A stretch of 64,000 nt of DNA, from the NCBI GenBank assembly GCA_024998755.1, contig JACEUU010000003.1:310001-374000 (forward strand), read 5' to 3'. The stretch comes from Vampirovibrio sp. (GTDB taxonomy: Bacteria; Cyanobacteriota; Vampirovibrionia; Vampirovibrionales; JAJTHC01). The notes under the pieces were generated by a model. That model saw only the letters and a list, made by a program, of their open reading frames with translations. It had not been told where the DNA came from and did no database searches. This document shows positions 9,673 through 19,006 of this stretch, one piece after another; position 1 is the stretch's first letter; each line of letters starts with the position of its first letter. Made by a program: the position numbers and the translations under genes.

Positions 9673-9789
9673 TTAATGTTGTAGTATCAGCCAGCCAAGC
9701 ACCATCAACCCCAAAACAGCCAAAGCCGTAGAAATCTTCCCCACCACAATCCACCCCGAAGGCGGTTTAGGCTTCGGGTTTTCCTGCAA
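9673..9789 (-). CDS. Possible small single-pass membrane protein, 38 residues
   Basis: A TTG-started minus-strand frame gives a Pro-rich N-terminus (ENPKPKPPSGW) and one hydrophobic helix (ALAVLGLMVLGWLIL), ending in QH. An AGAGG sequence lies about 11 bases upstream, inside the right arm of the stem-loop at 9797-9829. It lies downstream of gpmA on the same strand. It could instead be the remnant of a longer gene, since a stop codon sits just before the start. The hydrophobic pattern is what supports coding. Confidence 0.35.
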   Translation of the reverse strand: MQENPKPKPPSGWIVVGKISTALAVLGLMVLGWLILQH

Positions 9790-9796
9790 GGCTTTA

Positions 9797-9829
9797 AATA
9801 CCTCTATTACTTAAAACAATAGAGGTATT
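9797..9829. terminator. 12-bp perfect stem-loop after gpmA
   Basis: Arms at 9797-9808 and 9818-9829 (core ATACCTCTATT and its complement) pair perfectly around a nine-base loop. It lies 36 bases beyond the gpmA stop codon and just before the small membrane ORF. No strong T run follows on either strand, so it may be a weak terminator, an mRNA 3'-end stabiliser, or a structure masking the ribosome binding site of the small ORF. Confidence 0.55.
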
Positions 9830-9864
9830 ATAGCAATAATTTTGAAGGTTTTACCAAAAAACCA

Positions 9865-10626
9865 CTATACTACTGATTTTGCTTTACCTTGGTTAGCAAC
9901 CGCTGCCGCTGCGGCGGCAATGGCTTCTTGGTCGCCCAAATAGTAATGACGAATGGGGGCAAGCGTCGCTTCATCCAATTCATAAACCAACGGCACCCCT
10001 GTCGGAATATTCAACTGATTGATTTCATCAGGGGTCATCTTATCTAAATGCTTCACCAATGCCCGTAAACTATTACCATGAGCCACAATCAATACGTTTT
10101 TACCAGCCTTTACTTGCGGAGCAACGGTGGTTTGCCAATAATCCACCACACGGGTTACTGTGTCTGCCAAACTTTCGGTTACAGGCAATTGGGCATCCGT
10201 CAAGCCAGCATACCGAGGGTCATGCCCAGGGTAGCGTTCGTCTGATTTTTCTAATGGCGGAGGGCTAACATCGTAGCTTCTACGCCAAATAAATACTTGT
10301 TCATCGCCATATTGAGCGGCAATTTCGGCTTTATTCATGCCTTGTAACGCTCCGTAGTGGCGTTCGTTCAATTTCCAGCTTTTTTCAATTGGCAACCAAA
10401 GCTGTTCAGAAGCTTCCAGCAATAGGTTTTGCGTTTTAATGGCTCGCTTTTGAAGGGATGTATACCCAATATCAAACCGAAACCCTTCGGCTTTGAGTAG
10501 TTCGCCTGCTTGGGTCGCTTCATTGCACCCTTGTTCGGTTAGGGGCACGTCCATCCACCCTGTAAACCGATTTTCCAAATTCCATGCACTTTGCCCGTGG
10601 CGTACTAATACTAATTTATAAACCAT
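9865..10626 (-). CDS. gpmA: 2,3-bisphosphoglycerate-dependent phosphoglycerate mutase
   Basis: Interconverts 3- and 2-phosphoglycerate in glycolysis. The phosphohistidine motif [10 protein letters not shown] lies at residues 7-16 (His10), followed by [14 protein letters not shown], then [10 protein letters not shown] and YPGHDPRY. The second catalytic His is in [14 protein letters not shown] near residue 195. Length, 253 residues, matches the dPGM family (usually about 250). An Ala-rich tail precedes the stop. It is on the same strand as tmk, with about 50 bases between, so the two may be co-transcribed; pyk, another glycolytic gene, lies about 4.6 kb away on the same strand. Confidence 0.96.
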   Translation of the reverse strand: MVYKLVLVRHGQSAWNLENRFTGWMDVPLTEQGCNEATQAGELLKAEGFRFDIGYTSLQKRAIKTQNLLLEASEQLWLPIEKSWKLNERHYGALQGMNKAEIAAQYGDEQVFIWRRSYDVSPPPLEKSDERYPGHDPRYAGLTDAQLPVTESLADTVTRVVDYWQTTVAPQVKAGKNVLIVAHGNSLRALVKHLDKMTPDEINQLNIPTGVPLVYELDEATLAPIRHYYLGDQEAIAAAAAAVANQGKAKSVV

Positions 10627-10679
10627 GATGTTGTTTCCTTTATATTAACCGTAAAAAACAAGGGGAGTTAACTTATAAA

Positions 10680-11366
10680 CTATAGCAAAGACAAAGACGT
10701 TTGCGTTAAGGGAACTCTGAAAAACGTGGTTAATTGGTTTTGAACTTGTTGTGTAACTGCTGCCAATGGTTGGCTAGCATCAATCACCCGAAACCGATGC
10801 GGCTGGGCTTGCTGAATGGCTAAAAAGCCTTCCCGCACTTTGGTTTGAAAGCTTAAACCTTCTTGTTCTAGCCTATCTAACGCTCCTCTTGCCACCATTC
10901 GGCTAGCTAACACCTCAGGCGAAGCATCAAACAGCAAGGTGCAATCGGGCACAACCCCTTGGCAAGCAATTTCATTCAGCTGATGAATCATCTGCGTTGA
11001 AAGCCCCCTTGCTCCGCCTTGGTAGGCGACAGAAGAATCTATGAACCTATCACACAAAACCACTGCTCCTCGTTGCAGGGCGGGTATCACCACTTCCGCA
11101 ACGTGTTGGGCACGGTCTGCCATGTAAAGCAACAATTCCGTGGTTGGTGCCATGGGGGCAGTGCCTATTTCTGCTTCAGTGGGGGTCAATAATAACCGAC
11201 GCAACGTTTGCCCAAGCGGTGTACCACCGGGGTTTCTAGTTTGTACAACTTCCAAGGTAGGGTAAGTTTGTTGCAACCACGCCACCGCCTGTTGCCATTG
11301 CGTGGTTTTTCCGCTACTATCTACCCCTTCAAAGGTGATTAGTTTACCTTGATAAGCTTGTGGCAT
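10680..11366 (-). CDS. tmk: Thymidylate kinase
   Basis: Phosphorylates dTMP to dTDP with ATP. The P-loop GVDSSGKT lies at residues 14-21, the DR(F/Y) motif is present as DRFIDSSVAYQGGARGL near residue 105, and the TRNPGGTPLGQTLRRLLL segment corresponds to the dTMP-binding region. The 228-residue length is slightly above the usual 205-215. It sits 13 bases downstream of the polyprenyl synthase gene and upstream of gpmA, all on the minus strand, which looks like one operon. The lid region is replaced by GALDRLEQEGLSFQ, as in many bacterial enzymes. Confidence 0.93.
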   Translation of the reverse strand: MPQAYQGKLITFEGVDSSGKTTQWQQAVAWLQQTYPTLEVVQTRNPGGTPLGQTLRRLLLTPTEAEIGTAPMAPTTELLLYMADRAQHVAEVVIPALQRGAVVLCDRFIDSSVAYQGGARGLSTQMIHQLNEIACQGVVPDCTLLFDASPEVLASRMVARGALDRLEQEGLSFQTKVREGFLAIQQAQPHRFRVIDASQPLAAVTQQVQNQLTTFFRVPLTQTSLSLL

Positions 11367-11379
11367 GGCAATTTACTTC

Positions 11380-12450
11380 CTAAGTTTTTCTGGTTTGATT
11401 AAACGCTAAAAGCTGTTTTAGCACCACCTTGGCAGGATTTTCAGGCAATACTTCCAAGCTTTTTTCCGCTTGCTGTAGGTAGGTATCTGCCAAACGTAGA
11501 GTCTCTTCAACCGCATTGGCTTTGAGGAGACAAGTTTGAATTGCCAAACACAATTGCTCTTGCTCTGCTAATGCTGGCTTATTTTCACATCCGTTGACGG
11601 GGTTACACAGCTGAAACAACTGTTCAATAGCATTTTTTAATCCATCTCGTTCCACTTGGCTAAGGCTTTCAGATTCTAACGCCAACAGAATAGGGGCATT
11701 TGCCAAGCCCTGTTTTAAATCGCTTAAAGCAGGCTTACCCAAAGTTTCAGATGTTTGGGTATAATCTAACAAATCATCAATCAGCTGAAAGGCAATCCCA
11801 AAGGATTCCCCATACTGGCGTAAGGCTTGTATCACGGGTTCATCGCACCCATGTAACACCCCGACAGATTCCATGGTAGCCGCAAACAGGCTGGCGGTTT
11901 TGCCAAACGTTTTCCGATTATAGTAATCCCACGTGGTGGATTCTAACCGATAAGCCGCCTCGTTTTGCAGGGCTTCCCCATCACACAAATAAGCCAACAC
12001 ATCAGAAAAAATACGAACAATGCGTAAATACCCAATTTCCGCCAAGGTTTGTGAAGCTCTGGCGAGCAACCAATCGCCACTAAGAATAGACAGTTTATTA
12101 CCAAACTGAAACCGAGTAGTGGCTTGCCCTCGGCGTAAATCAGCGTCATCCAACACGTCATCATGCAACAAAGTGGCTAAATGAATCATTTCCGCTACGG
12201 CTGAAAGAGCAATCGCTTTTTCAGACAAACCCCCGTTTTGCGTTTCAGAAACACTGGTTTCCTGAAGGGCTTTAGCGGTTAATAACGCCATGGCGGGACG
12301 AATCATCTTACCAGAAACGCTTAAGCTATAGCCCACACTTTCCATTAACGGCTGGGTTTGAGCTGGCATTAAGTTGAGCAAATACTGACGGGTCGCCGCT
12401 AATTCAGGGGCAACCAGTGCTAATAAAGAGGTAATTGAAGGGTAAGGCAT
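11380..12450 (-). CDS. Polyprenyl diphosphate synthase (IspA/IspB-like)
   Basis: Trans-isoprenyl diphosphate synthase. The first aspartate-rich motif is in LLHDDVLDDADLRRGQ and the second in QLIDDLLDY, with the GNKLSILSGDWLLA segment between them. The length and the residues before the first motif suggest a medium or long chain product used for quinones or as a carrier lipid precursor, but chain length cannot be read reliably. ATG 12450 (MPYPSITSLL) is preferred as the start; the frame stays open to a TTG at 12525, which would add a hydrophobic 25-residue stretch unlike the family. Followed closely by tmk. Confidence 0.88.
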   Translation of the reverse strand: MPYPSITSLLALVAPELAATRQYLLNLMPAQTQPLMESVGYSLSVSGKMIRPAMALLTAKALQETSVSETQNGGLSEKAIALSAVAEMIHLATLLHDDVLDDADLRRGQATTRFQFGNKLSILSGDWLLARASQTLAEIGYLRIVRIFSDVLAYLCDGEALQNEAAYRLESTTWDYYNRKTFGKTASLFAATMESVGVLHGCDEPVIQALRQYGESFGIAFQLIDDLLDYTQTSETLGKPALSDLKQGLANAPILLALESESLSQVERDGLKNAIEQLFQLCNPVNGCENKPALAEQEQLCLAIQTCLLKANAVEETLRLADTYLQQAEKSLEVLPENPAKVVLKQLLAFNQTRKT

Positions 12451-12590
12451 ATAGAAAACTAAAACAACATGAAAGTTTATAAAAAGGTCTGTTACTATTA
12501 TGAATGGCTGATACACCGACGTCAAATGCTTGTTTGTTTTAAACTAACACTATGCTTATGCTACCACACCAAAAATGAGACGTACCCATT

Positions 12591-13547
12591 ATGCCCATTT
12601 TAACCCCTAACGCCCTTAACTTATATGTGATTGTAGGGTCTACTGCCACAGGAAAGACTGCTTTATCTATAGCCCTAGCCAAACACATTAATGCCGCATT
12701 CGTTCTTTCAGCGGATTCTCAGCAAGTTTATGAAGGCTTAAACATTGGCACTGCCAAACCTACGATAGAAGAACAAGCTGGCGTATTACATTATGGGTTA
12801 GATATTGTACCCCCAACCCAGCTTTTTAGCACCGTTCAATTTCAACACTATGCCCTACCCTTACTAACAGAGGCCTTTAGCCAAGGTCAATCTGTCGTTG
12901 TTTCAGGGGGAACTGGGTTTTATTTACAAGGGCTACTGCAACCCTCTCAATTACCCAGTGTTCCCCCAAACCCTATTTTTAGAGATTCCTTAGCCTCTGC
13001 GGATAGTTTACTATTACACGCCCAACTGCAAAAAAAAGACCCCGCTAGAGCCAGCCAACTAGAACCGCAAGATAAAAACAGGATTATTAGGGCATTAGAA
13101 ATAATTCATGCAACCAATGCCCCTGTACCCACCGAATGGCAACCTTCCTTGCTAGAACAACACTTACCCCCTTCTTTACAGCCTAACATCCACTGGATAG
13201 GCTTACAACCCGAAGACAAGTTGGCTCATTGGGCAAAAATGGAACAACGGGTTGCTGTTATGTTACAACAAGGCTGGTTAGCAGAAGTGGCAAGTGTTGC
13301 AAAAAAATACGGTGCTACTTGTCCCGCTCTTCAAGTAGCTATTGGTTACCCTGAACTGTTGGGCGTACTAGAACAAAAACAAAGCCTTGAAGAAGCCCAA
13401 CTACAAATTAATATTAACGTAAGGCAATACGCCAGAAGACAACGCACCTGGTTTAAAAGAAACACGGCAATAAACTGGCTTTCAGCCGATTGCTTAACCA
13501 CAGATACGCAACAATTAATGCACCTATTTATTAAAAAAACACAGTAG
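12591..13547 (+). CDS. miaA: tRNA dimethylallyltransferase
   Basis: Transfers a dimethylallyl group to A37 of tRNAs that read codons starting with U. The P-loop GSTATGKT lies at residues 16-23, followed by the SADSQQVYEGLNIGTAKP signature, then VSGGTGFYLQGLLQP and the C-terminal RQYARRQRTWFKRN motif. The 318-residue length matches the family. It is divergent from the polyprenyl synthase gene; both use isoprenoid diphosphates as substrates, which may be coincidence. Confidence 0.95.
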   Translation: MPILTPNALNLYVIVGSTATGKTALSIALAKHINAAFVLSADSQQVYEGLNIGTAKPTIEEQAGVLHYGLDIVPPTQLFSTVQFQHYALPLLTEAFSQGQSVVVSGGTGFYLQGLLQPSQLPSVPPNPIFRDSLASADSLLLHAQLQKKDPARASQLEPQDKNRIIRALEIIHATNAPVPTEWQPSLLEQHLPPSLQPNIHWIGLQPEDKLAHWAKMEQRVAVMLQQGWLAEVASVAKKYGATCPALQVAIGYPELLGVLEQKQSLEEAQLQININVRQYARRQRTWFKRNTAINWLSADCLTTDTQQLMHLFIKKTQ

Positions 13548-13851
13548 TTTGACTTTTGTGTGAAAAAACTGCTTGCCAAAACACTTTTTCGTTGTAAAGT
13601 AATAAAGGGTTAAGAGATGCTAGTGCGTTTTCGTCAGCATCATATGCTTAGCTTGTTGTGAAAACAAGATAGTTTCGTTATTGATGCTATTTTGTACTCA
13701 CTTCCAACCTACAGAAAAGTCAAAGCTCCCAAGTAAAGTTTTCTTTACGAAGGGGCCTTTTTTTATAGTTCACTTATTCAACCATAACCCATACTACTTT
13801 GCAAGCACTTATTTAACAGATAATTTAAAACTGTATAAAAATCTTTGCTCT
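13548..13851. other. Intergenic region after miaA
   Basis: No convincing gene. A six-base hairpin (GTAAAG and its complement) followed by AAGGGGCC and a T run at 13735-13763 could serve as a terminator for miaA. A plus-strand ORF starting at 13681 overlaps the downstream minus-strand gene and has no protein-like features. Confidence 0.4.
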
Positions 13852-14115
13852 TTATCGCTTAAACGGCTGTACGTCAATAATAATAACTTCTTTTTTCATG
13901 TTTTCTACCAAATACATAACCATCCCAACCGTCGTTCTATAACGATAAGCATCATGCTTCCCACGTTTTGATAAAAACGTAATTTCTGACCGTTTTTCTG
14001 TTGGGCCTACAGCAAGTTCGCCCAAAGCGTTGGTGAACAACACTTTCTCGTTGACCCTCACTTTTCTTAAGGCTATCTTGGCCTGGGGCGTTATAACCAC
14101 CATGAAATTTGGCAT
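13852..14115 (-). CDS. RelE/ParE-like small protein, orphan
   Basis: An 87-residue basic protein. The order ITPQAKIALRKV, then YRYRTTVGMVMYLVE, then KEVIIIDVQPFKR resembles the RelE/ParE toxin fold, where a C-terminal beta sheet ends in a conserved Arg or His. No antitoxin-sized ORF lies next to it in the same direction: the 175 bases upstream have no suitable frame. It may be a solitary RelE-fold protein or a relic of a toxin-antitoxin pair. Assignment rests on pattern only. Confidence 0.5.
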   Translation of the reverse strand: MPNFMVVITPQAKIALRKVRVNEKVLFTNALGELAVGPTEKRSEITFLSKRGKHDAYRYRTTVGMVMYLVENMKKEVIIIDVQPFKR

Positions 14116-14290
14116 TTAACTTATATACTCAGAACCATTGATGAAATTCTTCCATCTAACAGAAAGGCATTCAATTCTTATTGTAATGAGATACTCCACA
14201 TAAAGGAAGTATCCTTCAGAAGCGGTTAAACTATCCGATCTTAATATTATACCAGCTTTAGACCTATAGTATATAAAGGACTTTTAAACC

Positions 14291-15112
14291 GTGCTAGAAC
14301 AAATTTTTATTGCACCTAAACAAAATACACTAGAAGATAGTATTGCTTTTGCCCAAAAGCACCAATTAGGCTTAGAATTACCCAATTTTATGTACCCTAA
14401 TGTACTCATGAACCGACATGAAGAGATTAAAAAATATCAGCAAGCCTTATCTAGCTTTAAGCTACCGGTTACCATGCACGGGCCTGTTTTTGATGTCAAT
14501 GCCGTCAGCTTAGACCCTGAAATAGGCGAACTTTCACGCCAACGCTATGAACAAGCCATTGAATGTGCCTTAGCATTGAATGCTCGGTTTTTAGTATTCC
14601 ATACCCAATGGACGCCTATCTATCAAGTGGCTGATTGCTATCAGCCTTGGCTGGAAGGTACTATTAGCTTTTTTCAAAGTATGATTCAACGCTATGTGCA
14701 GGATACCTCATTAACCTTAGTATTAGAAAATTTTCTAGACCCTGCCCCTAATATTTTGAACGATTTAGTTTCAGGGGTTAATTCTCCGCATTTACAAGCT
14801 TGCTTAGATATTGGGCACGTTAATTTATTTTCAAAAATTGCCCCGACCGATTGGCTTGATAGCCTAGGTAGCAATTTAGCCTATATTCACGCTCACAACA
14901 ACTGGGGAAGGCTAGACGAGCATTTCCCGTTACAAGAAGGCAACTTGGATATGGAAGGCTTTTTAATGCACGCTAGCCTTTCGCCACACCGCTTACAATT
15001 GGTAGTAGAAGTATTGACTTTAGAAGGTATTAGCCAAAGCTTACCTGTACTTGAACCATACTTACAACAACGCCAAACCGTGTTAAGCACCGCAGGGCAC
15101 TATTTATTGTAA
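14291..15112 (+). CDS. Xylose isomerase-like TIM barrel protein
   Basis: A 273-residue protein with the AP endonuclease 2/sugar isomerase fold. Visible core motifs include TMHGPVFDVN, FLVFHTQW, LTLVLENF, ACLDIGHVN and YIHAHNNWGRLDEH, which carry the usual His, Glu and Asp metal ligands. Members act as sugar isomerases or epimerases or as endonuclease IV; the lack of the full endonuclease IV signature points to a small-molecule substrate. The start is GTG at 14291. A bidirectional terminator separates it from pyk. Confidence 0.78.
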   Translation: MLEQIFIAPKQNTLEDSIAFAQKHQLGLELPNFMYPNVLMNRHEEIKKYQQALSSFKLPVTMHGPVFDVNAVSLDPEIGELSRQRYEQAIECALALNARFLVFHTQWTPIYQVADCYQPWLEGTISFFQSMIQRYVQDTSLTLVLENFLDPAPNILNDLVSGVNSPHLQACLDIGHVNLFSKIAPTDWLDSLGSNLAYIHAHNNWGRLDEHFPLQEGNLDMEGFLMHASLSPHRLQLVVEVLTLEGISQSLPVLEPYLQQRQTVLSTAGHYLL

Positions 15113-15136
15113 GAAACCTCCATAAAAGCGTAAAAC

Positions 15137-15173
15137 ATCAGAGGGAAAAATGCTATTCATCTTTCCCTCTGAT
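15137..15173. terminator. Bidirectional terminator between TIM barrel gene and pyk
   Basis: A perfect 12-bp stem, ATCAGAGGGAAA at 15137-15148 and its complement at 15162-15173, around a 13-base loop. It lies between two convergent genes, with A-rich sequence on the left and T/A-rich sequence on the right, as expected for a shared intrinsic terminator. Confidence 0.8.
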
Positions 15174-15200
15174 TTAATAAAACCAATTTGTTTTCACCAA

Positions 15201-16745
15201 CTAACCGATGGTGGATAACCGCAAGCTGTTAGTAAACCCAACCAAGTTGGTGTTTCCTGAACAAATAACCACTTTATCGCCCACTTGGCAATAGCCTTTG
15301 GCTTGAAGCACTTGCTTAATTAACGCAAAGGTTTCATCGGTAGAAGCAGGTGCATCAAACAACACAGGCTGAACACCGGAAACCACACAAAGATGGTTAA
15401 ACACGCTTTGATTAGGCGTTAGAGCAACAACGGGTACTGAAGGACGATACTTAGCAATACGGCTTGCCATGGCACCCGTAAAACTAAGCACTACAATGGC
15501 TTTCACATTGGCTTGTTTGGCAGATTCCACCGTAGCTTTGGCAATCGTTTCAGGGAAGCTGTGAACGGCAACTGCATTAGCCAGTGTTTGTTCAAACTGA
15601 GATTCATTTAACCGAGAACAAGCACCTAAGTGGGTTTCGCTTTCCAACGCAACCCGCACCATCATGTTAACGGCTTTTTCAGGGTAAGCTCCCGAAGCCG
15701 TTTCAGCTGAAAGCATGACAGCATCCGTCCCATCAAAAATGGCATTGGCAATATCTGAAACTTCCGCACGGGTTGGTACTGGGTTTTTAATCATGCTTTC
15801 CAACATTTGCGTAGCGGTAATAACAGGCTTACCTGCTAAACGGGCTTTCAAAATCATGTTTTTTTGAGCAAATGGTACTTGTTCAGGCTTTAATTCTACG
15901 CCCAAATCACCCCGAGCAACCATTAACCCATCGGTTTCAACCAAAATGGCATCCAACGCTTCTAATGCTTGAGGTTTTTCGATTTTAGAAATAATTTTGG
16001 GCATATTTGCCCCACCAAACCCATTGTCAATCATAAACTGACGCAACTCAACCACATCAGCCGCCCGTTGCACAAAGGAAAGGGCGACAAAATCTGTCCC
16101 CAATTTCATGGCAAACAAACAATCATGCTTATCTTTTTCAGACATGGCAGGTACAGGAATACTGATAGTAGGCACGTTTACGCCTTTACGTTCTTTTAAA
16201 ATACCGCTGTTTTGCACTTCGCAAACCACTTCTTCAGGGCTAATACGTTCTGTAACAATTAATTCAATATTCCCGTCGTCTAACAGAATAGGACTACCAA
16301 TTTCCAACGCACCCACTAATTCTTTCACATTACATTTAATTAAATTGTTATTGCCTTTATCCGTACCATAAACAAAATGGACTAATTGTCCTTTAGACAA
16401 AGGAATGGATTCTCCCCCTTCAAAAAAGCCGACTCTGAATTTAGGACCTTGTAAATCGCTCAAAATAGCAACAGGCATACCCAATTCAGCACTAATTCTA
16501 CGCACATCAGCATAAGCTTTGGTTAGTTCGTCATATTCAGCGTGAGAATAGTTAAACCGAAACACATTGGCACCGGCTCTAATTAATGATTCTATCCCTT
16601 GCGGATGGCGGCTAGCAGGCCCTAAGGTAGAAACAATTTTGGTTTTACGCAAACTATCCATGCTAGCACTTAAGGTACAGGCACTCGCCATGGAAGGAGA
16701 ATCAACGGTACAGGTAGAAGGAGAAGAAGACATCATCATCATCAT
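15201..16745 (-). CDS. pyk: Pyruvate kinase
   Basis: Makes pyruvate and ATP from phosphoenolpyruvate. Clear motifs are RKTKIVSTLGPASR at the N-terminus, the catalytic ISKIEKPQALE, MVARGDLGVE for metal and substrate, and KPVITATQMLESMI. The C-terminal domain has VLSFTGAMASRIAKYRP. The start is placed at one of five consecutive ATG codons (16745), which follow a stretch that would add 25 unrelated residues from a GTG at 16820. The residues before RKTKIVS are Ser-rich and low in complexity. The gene stands alone behind a terminator. Confidence 0.95.
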   Translation of the reverse strand: MMMMMSSSPSTCTVDSPSMASACTLSASMDSLRKTKIVSTLGPASRHPQGIESLIRAGANVFRFNYSHAEYDELTKAYADVRRISAELGMPVAILSDLQGPKFRVGFFEGGESIPLSKGQLVHFVYGTDKGNNNLIKCNVKELVGALEIGSPILLDDGNIELIVTERISPEEVVCEVQNSGILKERKGVNVPTISIPVPAMSEKDKHDCLFAMKLGTDFVALSFVQRAADVVELRQFMIDNGFGGANMPKIISKIEKPQALEALDAILVETDGLMVARGDLGVELKPEQVPFAQKNMILKARLAGKPVITATQMLESMIKNPVPTRAEVSDIANAIFDGTDAVMLSAETASGAYPEKAVNMMVRVALESETHLGACSRLNESQFEQTLANAVAVHSFPETIAKATVESAKQANVKAIVVLSFTGAMASRIAKYRPSVPVVALTPNQSVFNHLCVVSGVQPVLFDAPASTDETFALIKQVLQAKGYCQVGDKVVICSGNTNLVGFTNSLRLSTIG

Positions 16746-16947
16746 AAGGGGGAGAAATCCTTTTTCAGGCGGGTTAAACAAAAAAATGAAAGAACAATTA
16801 TTAGTGGCAGAAGATAACACTTAAAATTTAAAAAATTTAAAGATTATCGTTCGGGAATTATCGTACACAAAGCATAACAATAGTGCAAACAATTCAACTG
16901 AAAATAGACCGCTTGCTTCAGAAACTTCGTCTTGATAAGGTAGCAGT

Positions 16948-17727
16948 ATGATGACGACTAAAAGAATACGGCTAGACCATGCCTTACTGGCTTTAAACTT
17001 AGCAACCACCCCCCAAAAAGCAACAGGCTTAATTATGGCAGGGCAAATATTGGTTAATAATCAACGCATCACGCAAACGGGGCATAGCGTGAATTTATCA
17101 ACCGATGTCATTCGGTTAAAAGCAGACTATTGCCATTACGTTAGCCGCGGCGGGCTAAAACTAGCCCATGCCCTTACTACGTTTCAACTTTCCCCCGAAA
17201 ATGCCACCTGCCTAGATGTTGGGGCTTCTACAGGGGGATTTACGGATTGCCTTTTGCAAAATGGGGGGAAGTTCGTTTATGCGGTAGACGTAGGCGAAGG
17301 CTTGCTAGACCCAAAATTACTTCAAAACGAAAAAGTTCGTGCGATGGAAAACTGTAACGCTCGGTTTTTAACGGCAGATTTATTTGCGGAAAACCCGCCT
17401 TCGGTTGGCGTTACAGATGTTTCATTTATTTCGCTGAAACAAATTTTACCGCCGTTGTTGGCTTGTTTAACCCCAACAGAAACCAGTTGGTGTGTGGCGT
17501 TGTTGAAACCACAATTTGAATGTTTAGATTATTATTCCTCGCAAGAAGCCCATGCCTTTGATGGCGTTATTACCGATGAGGCGTTGCGAGAACGAGTCAA
17601 ACAATCTACCTTGGCGGATTTAGCCAAAATCGTGCCTTCCCCTTGGCACTTAGTGACGGTTGAACCTTCCCCCATTCAAGGAGCAAAAGGCAACATTGAA
17701 TTTTTAACCCTTTGGCAATGCCGTTAA
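16948..17727 (+). CDS. tlyA: TlyA-family rRNA 2'-O-methyltransferase
   Basis: An S4 RNA-binding domain at residues 5-65 (IRLDHALLALNLA, ending near QTGHSVN) precedes an FtsJ-like methyltransferase domain with YVSRGGLKLAHAL, the SAM-binding CLDVGASTGGFTDCLL, and VTDVSFISL. Known family members methylate the ribose of 16S and 23S rRNA; the older name is hemolysin A. Length 259 residues is normal. The gene is divergent from pyk with a promoter region of about 200 bases between them. Confidence 0.92.
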   Translation: MMTTKRIRLDHALLALNLATTPQKATGLIMAGQILVNNQRITQTGHSVNLSTDVIRLKADYCHYVSRGGLKLAHALTTFQLSPENATCLDVGASTGGFTDCLLQNGGKFVYAVDVGEGLLDPKLLQNEKVRAMENCNARFLTADLFAENPPSVGVTDVSFISLKQILPPLLACLTPTETSWCVALLKPQFECLDYYSSQEAHAFDGVITDEALRERVKQSTLADLAKIVPSPWHLVTVEPSPIQGAKGNIEFLTLWQCR

Positions 17728-17832
17728 TTTTTCCATCAATCAACCGACCTATTTCCTAGTTACGACAAAGCATGATAAAATAAAGCCTACGTTCATTCAC
17801 TCTGTTGTTACCATAGAAAGCCTGACTGCAAA

Positions 17833-18501
17833 ATGTTGAATTTTGATTTATTGTCCTTCACCCTCCTCAACGATTGGCCTATTTTACTACCGATTGTTGG
17901 TAGCTCCATCGTACTAGTCATGGTTGCCCTCAATCGCTTTAGCTATTATAAAGACAACCAACGAGACCTTGAAACCTTCGTACAACGCTGGCAACGGGAA
18001 CTATACCGTGCCAACTGGGATACGGCTCAGCAACTAAGCCAACAACTGGGCGGATTAGTGGGTAGTGTGGCTCAAGAAGGGTTGCAACTATTACAAACCA
18101 ATCGGGCGGGCTTTGATAAAGCGTTTGATATTACCATCAACTTGGCGGTACGTCGGTTAGAAAAAGGGCTAAATATTTTAGGAACAATTGGCACGATTGC
18201 CCCTTATTTAGGGCTTTTTGGCACGGTTGTTCGTATTTTAATTACTTTTGGCGAAATGTCTAAAGCTCAAACCGCAGGGTCAGGCGAAATCATGTTCGGG
18301 ATTGGTTCAGCGTTAATTGCCACCGCCTTCGGTTTGGCTATTGCTATTACCGCCGTTGTTGCCAACAACTGGTTTAGAGACAAAGTGGAACTGTTTGAAA
18401 ATGACTTCCAACTACTGAAGTTAGTTTTGCTTAGCGTGGCTGAAAGTACGCCCATTTCCCCTGCTGCTGCTACGGTTCAAAAATCCGTTGCCACCGTTTA
18501 G
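17833..18501 (+). CDS. exbB: ExbB/TolQ/MotA proton channel family protein
   Basis: A 222-residue membrane protein with three hydrophobic segments: residues 16-36 (ILLPIVGSSIVLVMVAL), then a pair near 115-135 (GTIGTIAPYLGLFGTVVRI) and 160-185 (GIGSALIATAFGLAIAITAVVAN). The APYLGLFGTV and ATAFGLAIAI motifs are hallmarks of the family. With the two ExbD-like proteins encoded next it would form a proton-driven motor in the inner membrane that powers outer membrane uptake or envelope work. No TonB gene is in the window. Confidence 0.92.
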   Translation: MLNFDLLSFTLLNDWPILLPIVGSSIVLVMVALNRFSYYKDNQRDLETFVQRWQRELYRANWDTAQQLSQQLGGLVGSVAQEGLQLLQTNRAGFDKAFDITINLAVRRLEKGLNILGTIGTIAPYLGLFGTVVRILITFGEMSKAQTAGSGEIMFGIGSALIATAFGLAIAITAVVANNWFRDKVELFENDFQLLKLVLLSVAESTPISPAAATVQKSVATV

Positions 18502-18516
18502 GCAGGAAGTTGCTTT

Positions 18517-18987
18517 ATGATGGCAAAAAGCGTCGCTACGTTTTCAGATATTAACATTACCCCGCTGACGGATATTTTCTTGGTGTTGTTGGTTATCATG
18601 ATGGTGGTTGCTCCTAATCTCAATCCGCAAAATCAGCCTGTTACGTTACCTAAACTACAGGCGGGCGATGCCATTAACCCGAATTTGCTAACCGTTGAAG
18701 TAACCAAAGCCAACCAGTATTATGTGCAAGGCAAACAAACAGCGGAAGCAGGATTAAGTAACGCCATTAAAGCCTTTTCAGACAAACTACCCGAAAAGAA
18801 AATTGTCATTCGGGCAGATGAAACCGTCAAAAGTGGGGCGGTTTTAACCATTATGGAAGCAGCAGCCAACAGTGGCTTTGAAAAACTGGTGGTTGCGGGC
18901 GAAGCCCTTTCGGGCAAACGGGCAGAAGTGCTTGAAAAGCCCAGCGAAAAACCGTTCGATAGTAATGCCTTAGCTCCCATTCAATAA
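18517..18987 (+). CDS. exbD: ExbD/TolR family protein, first copy
   Basis: A 156-residue protein with a short cytoplasmic N-terminus, one membrane helix with the key acidic residue (INITPLTDIFLVLLVIMMVV; Asp in PLTD), and a periplasmic domain containing KKIVIRADETVKSGAVLTIM. It starts 15 bases after the exbB stop codon. A C-terminal extension (AEVLEKPSEKPFDSNALAPIQ) of about 25 residues is not typical and is Pro/Lys-rich. Partner of the exbB product. Confidence 0.9.
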   Translation: MMAKSVATFSDINITPLTDIFLVLLVIMMVVAPNLNPQNQPVTLPKLQAGDAINPNLLTVEVTKANQYYVQGKQTAEAGLSNAIKAFSDKLPEKKIVIRADETVKSGAVLTIMEAAANSGFEKLVVAGEALSGKRAEVLEKPSEKPFDSNALAPIQ

Positions 18988-19006
18988 TCGGAAAGTATTT
19001 TTCACC

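Noticed and set aside
13681-13971. Plus-strand ORF of 96 residues
   Set aside because: It overlaps the better-supported RelE-like gene on the other strand, has low-complexity Phe/Tyr-rich sequence and no ribosome binding site.
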